Positions 42,659 through 48,871 of a stretch of 48,871 nucleotides of DNA are shown here, one piece after another. The notes under the pieces were generated by a model. That model saw only the letters and a program-made list of their open reading frames with translations, was not told the origin of the DNA and searched no databases. The stretch comes from Cloacimonetes bacterium SCGC AAA252-N17 (GTDB lineage: Bacteria > Cloacimonadota > Cloacimonadia > JGIOTU-2): assembly GCA_000404785.1 (NCBI GenBank), contig ASNI01000015.1, positions 1-48,871 on the forward strand, written 5' to 3'. Position 1 is the stretch's first letter. Each line of letters opens with the position of its first letter. A program made the position numbers and the translations under genes.

Positions 42659-43683
42659 CTCCTCCTCCGTTAATTTCGATTATCGTTCCTGCTTATAATC
42701 GGGCTGACGAAATCGAAGAATTCCTTTCTTCATTTGACAGGCAGACTGCTAAGAATTTTGAGGTGATCGTAGTTGATGATGGTTCGACAGATTCTACAAG
42801 AGAAGTTGTCAAATTACACAAATCAAATCTTACATTACATTACTTATTTCAACAAAATAAAGGTCCAGGTGCAGCGCGCAATTTTGGCATGGAAAATGCA
42901 AATGGCGATATATTTGTTTTTATAGATTCGGACTGCACTGTACCAAATAACTATATCGAAAACCTCACTCGTAATCTTAAAATTGATGATTTCGATGCCT
43001 TCGGCGGTCCCGACACCTGCCATGAGAGTTTCTCTCCTTTTCTGAAAGCTATAAATTATTCCATGACCTCTTTTATTGGAACCGGCGGCACACGCGGCTC
43101 AAAAGGCAAACAGCTCGCAAAATACTATCCACGCAGCTTCAATATGGGCATAAAGAGAAAAGTCTATGAAAAAATAGGTGGGATGAATGCCCTCCGGCAC
43201 GGACAGGACATGGACTTTTCAAATAGAATTTATAAAGCAGGATTTAAAGTAAAATTCCTACCTGATGTGTTTGTCTATCATAAACGAAGAACAAATCTGA
43301 AAAAATTTTTCAAGCAGATATTTAATTGGGGGGTTACGCGAATAAATCTGGGAAGAATTGATCCAAAAATGCTGAAGCCGATACATACATTGCCGGCTGT
43401 TGCTCTTCTCTTTTATGCGATTTCAATAATTCTCTTATTTTTCTTTCCCATCATGAAAAATATTTTCCTCGCTGAAAGCGCTCTTTTGGTCCTGATCTTG
43501 ATCTTTGCTTTTATTCAATCAACTGCTAAAAATCATTCTTTATATGTCGGTGCTCTTTCAGTAATTACCTTACTCACACAAGTCATTGCTTATGGTTTGG
43601 GATTGCTCACCGCTGTCATAAAATCTTTATTTGTAAAAAGAGGCGAATGGATTACAGGATTCACGAAAAAGTACTATAAATAA
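42655..43683 (+). CDS. Glycosyltransferase, GT2 type
   Basis: 342 residues. The GT-A core has IIVPAYNRADEIEEFL, DDGSTDST (41-48), IDSDCTVP (about 92-99) and a GQDMDFSNRIYKAG acceptor/catalytic region, followed by two C-terminal membrane spans. It probably works on a lipid-linked acceptor with the YfhO protein, with which it overlaps (ATGA). Last gene of the glycan locus. Confidence 0.87.
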   Translation: MTPPPLISIIVPAYNRADEIEEFLSSFDRQTAKNFEVIVVDDGSTDSTREVVKLHKSNLTLHYLFQQNKGPGAARNFGMENANGDIFVFIDSDCTVPNNYIENLTRNLKIDDFDAFGGPDTCHESFSPFLKAINYSMTSFIGTGGTRGSKGKQLAKYYPRSFNMGIKRKVYEKIGGMNALRHGQDMDFSNRIYKAGFKVKFLPDVFVYHKRRTNLKKFFKQIFNWGVTRINLGRIDPKMLKPIHTLPAVALLFYAISIILLFFFPIMKNIFLAESALLVLILIFAFIQSTAKNHSLYVGALSVITLLTQVIAYGLGLLTAVIKSLFVKRGEWITGFTKKYYK

Positions 43684-43768
43684 ATTGACTGAAAATCCGT
43701 GATATTATGGATATAAAACATAATGAAAAGAATAATTATTTATCTGCGAAACCCAACACGATCATATT

Positions 43769-43787
43769 TGTTCGGTTTGACCGAACA
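43769..43787. promoter_or_regulatory. Palindromic operator 1
   Basis: TGTTCGGTTTGACCGAACA is a perfect palindrome: 8-bp arms, 3-bp centre. A second, nearly identical site follows 2 nt later (21-bp spacing, two helical turns). Confidence 0.75.
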
Positions 43788-43789
43788 GT

Positions 43790-43808
43790 TGTTCTGTTTA
43801 ACCGAACA
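43790..43808. promoter_or_regulatory. Palindromic operator 2, adjacent to the start codon
   Basis: TGTTCTGTTTAACCGAACA differs from operator 1 at two positions and has one mismatched arm pair. It ends 2 nt before the ATG at 43811, leaving no space for a ribosome site, so repressor binding would block the transcript start or a leaderless mRNA is made. Confidence 0.75.
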
Positions 43809-43810
43809 TT

Positions 43811-44401
43811 ATGGATCAATTAGCTAAAATCTTATCCTCAAAAACTAGAGCTAAAATTTTTGCACTTTTTTTTGGTATTAATAATGAAGAGTTGCATTTC
43901 AGAGAAATACAAAGAAGAATCAATTTAAGTGTTGGAACTATCAAACAGGAAGTAGACAAACTAACATCTTTAGATCTATTAATTGTACGGAAATCGAGAA
44001 ATCGTACTTATTATAAGGCCAATACTTTGCACCCCTTGTATAAACCTATTCATGATATTGTGCAAAAAACCAATGGGTTACAACAATTATTATCTCAAGC
44101 CCTCACTGATAAAAACATTATTTGTGCGTTCATTTTCGGTTCTTATTCATCGGGCACTCTCGATTCGGAAAGTGACATCGACTTGTTTGTCGTTGGGGAT
44201 ATAACTGCACAAGATTTATCTTTCAGTTTAAAAAATGCTTCGGATATAATAGGAAGAGAAATTAATTATTTTCTCCTTTCAAAAAATGAATTTATAAAAA
44301 GAAAAAATGCAAATGAGCATTTTGTTACTTCGGTGCTAAATTCCCCAATAAATTTTATATTAGGTGAAAAAAATGACCTTGAAACAATGGGAATTGAATA
44401 G
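43811..44401 (+). CDS. HTH-nucleotidyltransferase (winged helix fused to MNT)
   Basis: 196 residues. The N-terminal winged helix (about 5-72; LHFREIQRRINLSVGTIKQEVDKL) resembles ArsR-type DNA-binding domains. The C-terminal minimal nucleotidyltransferase (about 100-196) has FIFGSYSSGTLDSESDIDLFV with GSY at 110-112 and aspartates at 122 and 124. The tandem palindromes just before the gene suggest it binds its own promoter. It overlaps the HEPN gene downstream. By analogy with other MNT-HEPN pairs it would be regulator and antitoxin in one. Confidence 0.85.
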   Translation: MDQLAKILSSKTRAKIFALFFGINNEELHFREIQRRINLSVGTIKQEVDKLTSLDLLIVRKSRNRTYYKANTLHPLYKPIHDIVQKTNGLQQLLSQALTDKNIICAFIFGSYSSGTLDSESDIDLFVVGDITAQDLSFSLKNASDIIGREINYFLLSKNEFIKRKNANEHFVTSVLNSPINFILGEKNDLETMGIE

Positions 44402-44819
44402 TTGGCTTAAGAAGCATTCTACAAATCGTAATGAAATTGAAAATTTATTCAAACTTGTTGAGAGAGATATTAATTCTGCAAAAGAAAATACTCATCCGGA
44501 CTGGATCTTCAATATAGCATATAATGCTACTTTAAAATTATGCACAATTTTACTCTATTCCTCCGGATATATGGCAGAACGAAAATCCAATCACTATTAC
44601 ACAATACAGTCAATTACAGAAATTTTGGGATCCAATAAAAACAAAGAAGCCGCTTACCTTGATTCATGTCGGGTCAAACGCAATACATCATCTTATGATT
44701 ATGCAGGATCAATTTCAGAGAAAGAAGCAGATGAACTACTTGATTTCGTACAAAAATATCATAATGAGGTCAAAGAATGGATGTTAAATAATCATCCTGA
44801 ATTACTTTCCGACAAATAA
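44373..44819 (+). CDS. HEPN-domain protein (partner of HTH-MNT)
   Basis: 148 residues from the ATG at 44373 (AGGTG 7 nt upstream), overlapping the HTH-MNT gene. All helical; the end carries RVKRNTSSYDYAG (100-112), the conserved HEPN segment with the R-N...YDY residues. Start ATG is preferred over GTG 44364. Likely the toxin or RNA-acting half of the pair. Confidence 0.78.
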   Translation: MTLKQWELNSWLKKHSTNRNEIENLFKLVERDINSAKENTHPDWIFNIAYNATLKLCTILLYSSGYMAERKSNHYYTIQSITEILGSNKNKEAAYLDSCRVKRNTSSYDYAGSISEKEADELLDFVQKYHNEVKEWMLNNHPELLSDK

Positions 44820-44973
44820 AAAAACACAACACTAAAGAGATCACAATTTATTTTATCCTCAATCCGAGGAAGATCATGAAGAATACATTAGTAAAGTTGG
44901 AGCACTAATTTTTTCGAGATGATATGGAGTTAAAACAGTTTGGAGTTGGCGAGTCTCTCACCGAAAAATTGGC

Positions 44974-45113
44974 TGGACTGGACTTGAGAGACGAAGTCCT
45001 CGAGTTCAGAACAACAGGACGGAAGTTCGAGTCGAGAAAAACTTTAGATTCGGGTTGTGTGATTGTGCATTCTGAACTCCACCACGGATAAATCCGTTGT
45101 GAAGTCCAGTCTG
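44974..45113 (+). ncRNA. Candidate structured RNA with a four-way junction
   Basis: P1 pairs 44976-44985 with 45102-45111 (10 bp, plus two G-U pairs outside). P2 is a hairpin 44986-45001 (six pairs, one bulged A, GAA loop). P3 pairs 45002-45011 with 45070-45079 (10 bp) and can carry inner helices CAAC/GTTG and AAGTT/AACTT. P4 is a hairpin 45080-45101 (six pairs plus three, two-base loop). The four helices meet with no unpaired base. The region is clearly richer in G+C than its surroundings. The strand is a guess. It also contains a 55-codon open frame (44924-45091) without ribosome site, so a small or decayed gene, or a dispersed repeat, is the alternative. Confidence 0.5.
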
Positions 45114-45148
45114 CGAGTAACCTTTTCACTAAGGAATTAATTATGTCA

Positions 45149-47368
45149 CTATCTCAGCAATATCATCTTACGCACTTTATTGTAATTCTCGGTTGCTCCA
45201 CATACAGAGGATTCACCTTTAGTGATCATCTTACTGAAATACATCCCGCTTGGAACAGCTTGTCCTTTTTCGTCTTTCCCATCCCAAAATATACTATGAG
45301 AACCAGATTGCATTTTAGAATCAATAAGAGTTCTTATTTTCTGCCCTTTGATATTATAAATCTCAATAGAAATCTCCGAATTCACTTTAAGAGCATACTT
45401 GATCGTGGTCGCTTGATTAAATGGATTGGGATAGTTTTCACTAATATATGTAGATAGCGGGTAAAGAATATCATCGTCTATGCCAAATGGAATAACAGTA
45501 ACTACAATTGTATCCGGTTCAGAATAAAGAAGCCCATCATCAACTATTAATGCAAATGCATAATTCGTGGAATCGCCAACTGTGGGAGTTGTAAATGTTG
45601 GATTTACTATCGTGGAATCCGAAAGTATGATCCCTGCAGGAGCACTCCAATTATAATTTATACTTCCACCATACGGATCATATGAATCCGAACCATCTAA
45701 TGTTACTAAGACTCCCATATTTGCTGTCGTATCTATGCCGGCATCCGCTACCGGATAACAGTTAACTGTTACAGCAAAATCGTCTGCCATTAAGTATGAG
45801 ATATTAGCACTTACACACTGAACAGCAAGATAAATATTTTGTCCGGCATAAGAACTAAGGTCATAATCGTATTCTGTCCAGGCAACAGGAGCCCCACTTA
45901 CTGATTGTAAAGTTGTTGTGAAATCACTTATATTGTTACCAGTTGTAGAGAGTTTTACATTAAAATCTTGATATGTTGAGCTCCATGAGCGTGCCCAAAA
46001 GGAAAAATTGATCGCCGAATCGTCCGATAAGCCCAATTGTCTTGTGATAAGCCAGTCATCGCTTCCCAGAGGATTCGCATTCACTCCTATACATTTGACG
46101 CCGGTATGATGTTCACTGTAGCTTTTCCATTTATTACTATCTCCATCATTATCTATTATAGTCCAATCATATTTTGTATATTCAAATCCACTAAAGAGAG
46201 GATATACATAAGAAGATGTGTTTGGTATGATGCCGATAATTGCTTGCTGATCGTTTGTATAATTATGAGTTCCAGGATTTAAATTATTCAGATAATAATA
46301 TCCATCGTAAGAACCGGACCATCCCCAGTTAAAATGGAAATAGTTTGTACTTTGATAGCCATCACATACAAAAGCATGTCCGGCTCCACTTGAAGGATTT
46401 ACGCCTGCGTAGAGCATTGGTCGGCTATTATCAAGTTCAGTTGTTAATACATTTTCCCAGTCCAAAACCGAATAATCCATTTTATAAACAAGTTGTAATG
46501 AATTATCATAATTGAAATATGTTCTTAAGGCGATCAGTGCAAAAGTGGTACTTGCCCCAGAACCACTAGGTCCATAATTCATTTCAACTGCTACACCAGA
46601 ATGATAAAGAAGTGTTGCAATAGGTGTATTGCTTGAACTAATATCATCCGGCATATTCATCCAATCGTAGTTTGTTGTACTGAAATCAGCAGATAAATTT
46701 CCATAAGTAGGATGGTCATAACTATGTAAACTTACACCAGGACTCGGATGGTTATGATATTTCATAACTTGCCCCATAGCAGTAGCTACACAACCTGCAT
46801 AGGCATGACCACCTGGACCGGAAGCATCTGCAGGACAAAGCTCATTATATGGCCAATTTTGGTTCCAGGTAGTTGATAATAATGGAAACACATCTCTTCC
46901 TTTATTAAAAGAAGCAAAATCCTTTTCCAGAATATTCTGCCAAAGACTAATTGTTTCATTGTTATCAATATTTTGATTAATTATATAATCAATCTGTTGA
47001 TGATAATTATCCATCCACTCCGCCAGCGGCGGATGAGTAATGTTTTCTTTTGTTTCAGATATAAAAGAGTATCCGAGAATCGGAATCGCAGCATCATCCG
47101 CAGATACAATTACAAAGCCATTCGGTTCAAATGTAAAAATATAGAAACTTGTGTGATCGTTATACTCTTCTATAAAGACGTCTTTGACATTAAAGCTATC
47201 AATCTGATATGGCACCCAATGTTGATACCAATTACAAGCAACTTCTTCAGCTTTCTTAATATCTACAAAATTTCCGTAAAGATTCATTGTAATAAATATA
47301 AATAGAATTGATACTACGGTAAATATCTTTTTCGCTGAAAAATTGTGATTCCTAATCGGTTTTAACAA
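45149..47368 (-). CDS. Secreted C10-family (streptopain-like) cysteine peptidase with sorting tail
   Basis: 739 residues from a TTG at 47368, chosen because a perfect AGGAGG lies 7 nt upstream; ATG 47398 has no such site. Signal peptide about 1-30, then a propeptide, then the peptidase with catalytic Cys193 (AYAGCVATAMGQVMKY) and His331 (GAGHAFVCDGY). It continues with a cleaved-adhesin/jelly-roll domain (DDWLITRQLGLSDDSAINFS, about 430-545), a PKD-like domain (about 550-650) and a FlgD-like sorting tail (ENYPNPFNQATTIKY ... KMILLR). A Cys-containing insert, GESSVCGATENYN, interrupts the end of the tail. Probably activated and displayed outside the cell to digest proteins. Confidence 0.88.
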   Translation of the reverse strand: MLKPIRNHNFSAKKIFTVVSILFIFITMNLYGNFVDIKKAEEVACNWYQHWVPYQIDSFNVKDVFIEEYNDHTSFYIFTFEPNGFVIVSADDAAIPILGYSFISETKENITHPPLAEWMDNYHQQIDYIINQNIDNNETISLWQNILEKDFASFNKGRDVFPLLSTTWNQNWPYNELCPADASGPGGHAYAGCVATAMGQVMKYHNHPSPGVSLHSYDHPTYGNLSADFSTTNYDWMNMPDDISSSNTPIATLLYHSGVAVEMNYGPSGSGASTTFALIALRTYFNYDNSLQLVYKMDYSVLDWENVLTTELDNSRPMLYAGVNPSSGAGHAFVCDGYQSTNYFHFNWGWSGSYDGYYYLNNLNPGTHNYTNDQQAIIGIIPNTSSYVYPLFSGFEYTKYDWTIIDNDGDSNKWKSYSEHHTGVKCIGVNANPLGSDDWLITRQLGLSDDSAINFSFWARSWSSTYQDFNVKLSTTGNNISDFTTTLQSVSGAPVAWTEYDYDLSSYAGQNIYLAVQCVSANISYLMADDFAVTVNCYPVADAGIDTTANMGVLVTLDGSDSYDPYGGSINYNWSAPAGIILSDSTIVNPTFTTPTVGDSTNYAFALIVDDGLLYSEPDTIVVTVIPFGIDDDILYPLSTYISENYPNPFNQATTIKYALKVNSEISIEIYNIKGQKIRTLIDSKMQSGSHSIFWDGKDEKGQAVPSGMYFSKMITKGESSVCGATENYNKVRKMILLR

Positions 47369-47398
47369 TTTTATTCCTCCTATAATAGGATTTTTCAT

Positions 47399-47902
47399 GT
47401 GTACTACTTAATAATTTGAAGTTAATATAATAGTTACCTCGCATAATCCGCTGGCAGAAAAGGAGATAATCCCAGCCAAAAAGTTTAGTAACTCTCTGAC
47501 AAAAGCCGGTTGCCTAATTTTGACATTAACATTCTTCATATAACCTATTCTTAGATCCATACTTTCATTTTTTACATCAACTTTCTTTTAGCAACTACCG
47601 AGTTAATTTATTTTTGATTTCGTAGATTCAAGTAATAATTGCAATTTTTCATATTATTGTTTATTTGTCAAAGAAAAATTGCCCTATTAGAAATACTAAC
47701 AACTAATCAGAGAGCAGAGATACGAAATATAGTGCTTTTTACAAGCAGGATTCAGTCACTTAATTCTATAATTCTGCTATATTTTGGCAAAATAATTTCA
47801 TCTAATTCTGTGATGCCTTTATTGATAAGTGTTTATACCATTTACATTTTATCCCAACTTTTTATATATTTTTTTTATCTTTCTCTGTGTTCTCTGTGGT
47901 GA
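47399..47902. other. Gene-poor intergenic region
   Basis: No supported gene. A plus-strand open frame at 47639-47902 looks random. The stretch near 47884-47900 (TCTGTGTTCTCTGTGGT) is a low-complexity phrase seen widely between genes in such genomes. A minus-strand AT-rich patch (TTATATTAAC, 47416-47425) may belong to the promoter of the C10 peptidase gene; a similar patch precedes the surface gene at 17733. Confidence 0.45.
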
Positions 47903-48505
47903 ATTCTTTTTGGTTTCGGTTTACCCGATTTATTAATTATTCTTTTTCTTTTTTGCAGTTGCTCATCAATGTCATCTCTTCAAACTGCACGAGTGACAAA
48001 AAAGGGAGATGTGGGATTTGCTATAGGCTATAGTAATATTTTGAATAATAAAGGAGAGGAGTTGTTCTCAAGATATCATTTCTGGGAACTTAATGTAAGA
48101 TACGGGCTCGCCGAGAAGTGTGATGTCGGAATTGAATTAGCATTTCCTTTGCCGACCACTTTAGATATAAAATATCAGTTCGTTGGTAATGACAGCTCTC
48201 TTATCGCATGTAGTGTAGGCTTCGGACTAAGCATTTACTCTATCGAACATATATTTCAGAGTACAGGTATATTATTGCCGCTTTATGCATCGTTCCATCC
48301 TGCAAAGGAGTTTGCTCTTTATATAAGTCCGAGACTCTATTCTTTTTTGGGAGAAGGTGACCATCTATCTTATGCCGGGATCACATCAGGTATGCGATTA
48401 GGAGGTGATTTTGCACTTCTTCTTGAGTATTCAATATATACTATTTTTGGTAATAATGAATTTGCTTCTCAGTTGACAGGAGCACTTTCATATAAAATTC
48501 CATGA
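47903..48505 (+). CDS. Outer-membrane barrel-like protein, probably a lipoprotein with a missing start
   Basis: From ATG 47969 there are 178 residues of alternating hydrophobic and polar strands (GDVGFAIGYSNIL, YHFWELNVRYGLAEKCDVGIEL, FALYISPRLYSF, LEYSIYTIFG), the pattern of a small outer-membrane barrel. Upstream in frame, 47903-47968 reads ILFGFGLPDLLIILFLFCSC then SS, which looks like a lipoprotein signal, but no ATG, GTG or TTG is there, only the TGA at 47900. So it has either lost its start, uses ATT, or has a frameshift near the T runs. Downstream it continues with a clean stop. Confidence 0.55.
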   Translation: MLFGFGLPDLLIILFLFCSCSSMSSLQTARVTKKGDVGFAIGYSNILNNKGEELFSRYHFWELNVRYGLAEKCDVGIELAFPLPTTLDIKYQFVGNDSSLIACSVGFGLSIYSIEHIFQSTGILLPLYASFHPAKEFALYISPRLYSFLGEGDHLSYAGITSGMRLGGDFALLLEYSIYTIFGNNEFASQLTGALSYKIP

Positions 48506-48527
48506 GCGAAAACTAAAGGAAAAGGAT

Positions 48528-48611
48528 ATGGAAATAATTAATGAGAAAGAAAAGAATGGTGTATTTTTTGATGATAGAAATAATGCAGTGGAGTGGCTGA
48601 CAAATGGTTGA
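48528..48611 (+). CDS. Very small ORF, 27 residues, unknown
   Basis: MEIINEKEKNGVFFDDRNNA then VEWLTNG. AAAGGA lies 5-10 nt upstream of the ATG, and its stop overlaps the GNAT start. It resembles the last helix of small regulatory domains (DDR..A..WL), so it may be a C-terminal fragment of a lost gene. Low confidence that it is expressed. Confidence 0.35.
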   Translation: MEIINEKEKNGVFFDDRNNAVEWLTNG

Positions 48612-48871
48612 AAAAGATCAAATTCGATTCGAAATAAATAATCCTGTTACCGCAAAAGAACTGATCGAGGTATTCGAAAGTGCCGAATGGCGAAAGAGCG
48701 AAAAGAACATCGTTCAGGCATTTCAAAATTCCTATTATATCACTGCTTATGATGGTGAAAAACTTATCGGATTTGCACGAGCTATATCAGACAATTGCTT
48801 TTACACGAATATTTTTGATGTGATCGTTCGTCCGGAATATCAGGGCAGGGGAATAGGCAAGAAGATGATGC
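48604..48871 (+). CDS. GNAT N-acetyltransferase, N-terminal part (runs off the window edge)
   Basis: 89 codons are visible from the ATG at 48604. LIGFARAISD and the acetyl-CoA motif A, VRPEYQGRGIGKKMM, identify the GNAT fold. The acceptor cannot be told and the C-terminal half is missing. It overlaps the 27-residue ORF by 8 nt. The start is chosen by frame; no strong ribosome site is visible. Confidence 0.8.
   Translation, partial: MVEKDQIRFEINNPVTAKELIEVFESAEWRKSEKNIVQAFQNSYYITAYDGEKLIGFARAISDNCFYTNIFDVIVRPEYQGRGIGKKMM

Noticed and set aside
45025..45033. GTTCGAGTC, resembling a tRNA T-arm
   Set aside because: No acceptor stem, D arm or anticodon arm fits around it; no tRNA could be built here or elsewhere in the window.
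45143..45457. Plus-strand open frame over the end of the C10 peptidase
   Set aside because: Antisense to the conserved sorting tail. Its apparent continuity with the upstream 55-codon frame is noted but ends at a stop (45089-45091).
47639..47902. Plus-strand open frame of 87 codons
   Set aside because: Random-looking composition, no ribosome site, no recognisable domain, and overlap with low-complexity intergenic sequence.

Overview
The window comes from an AT-rich, Gram-negative, obligately anaerobic bacterium of the FCB superphylum. Ca. Cloacimonadota (WWE1) or a close relative is my best guess. The reasons are three very large secreted proteins ending in FlgD-like/type IX-type C-terminal sorting tails, a LolA (so an outer membrane), and an oxygen-defence operon built on rubrerythrin, superoxide reductase and flavodiiron protein rather than catalase and SOD. 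The placement is inferred from gene content and style, not from a marker-gene search.

Layout. 1-85 is the start of an IS30-like transposase (minus strand, runs off the left edge). 444-1094 is an Ogg-type DNA glycosylase. 1154-9317 is a plus-strand operon for oxygen and iron stress: Fur/PerR regulator, metal permease (broken), rubredoxin, flavodiiron protein, two ferritin-like proteins, peroxiredoxin, superoxide reductase, ferritin, rubredoxin-cupin fusion, an NTN-hydrolase lipoprotein and rubrerythrin, closed by a terminator at 9339-9370. 9553-18907 (minus) holds two giant surface proteins, carrying cohesin-like, dockerin-like and beta-propeller modules, and a TrmB regulator. 19145-20315 (minus) is a small Cys-rich protein and a membrane protein. 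20501-25977 (plus) is a housekeeping block: YchF-like GTPase, FtsK, LolA, mannose-1-phosphate guanylyltransferase and a small membrane protein. 25993-43683 is a surface-polysaccharide locus. Its middle (about 26.1-40.1 kb) is visibly more AT-rich than both flanks and carries two gene remnants, so it looks like an exchanged cassette. 39404-40116 and 43811-44819 are two MNT/HEPN nucleotidyltransferase modules. 45149-47368 (minus) is a C10-family peptidase with a sorting tail. The right edge holds an outer-membrane-type protein, a tiny ORF and the start of a GNAT acetyltransferase.

How the parts work together. In the stress operon, rubredoxin can feed electrons to flavodiiron protein (oxygen to water) and superoxide reductase (superoxide to peroxide). 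Rubrerythrin and peroxiredoxin then remove peroxide, and ferritin stores the iron. In the glycan locus, GDP-mannose supply, glycosyltransferases, methyltransferases, a Wzx flippase, an AsnB-type amidotransferase and a glucuronyl C5-epimerase together suggest a polymer with epimerised and possibly amidated uronic acids. An ArnT-like transferase, a polyprenyl-phosphate-sugar synthase and an SMR-type flippase subunit form a second, lipid-linked sugar branch.

The observations most worth following up are: (i) a GC-richer intergenic stretch (44974-45113) that folds on paper into a four-way junction with no unpaired bases at the junction; (ii) a 186-bp perfect inverted copy of an upstream intergenic segment, inserted inside the metal permease between 77-bp direct repeats; (iii) two tandem 19-bp palindromes ending 2 nt before the start codon of an HTH-nucleotidyltransferase; and (iv) a 3' remnant of a second C5-epimerase and a 5' remnant of a glycosyltransferase that mark recombination joints in the glycan locus.
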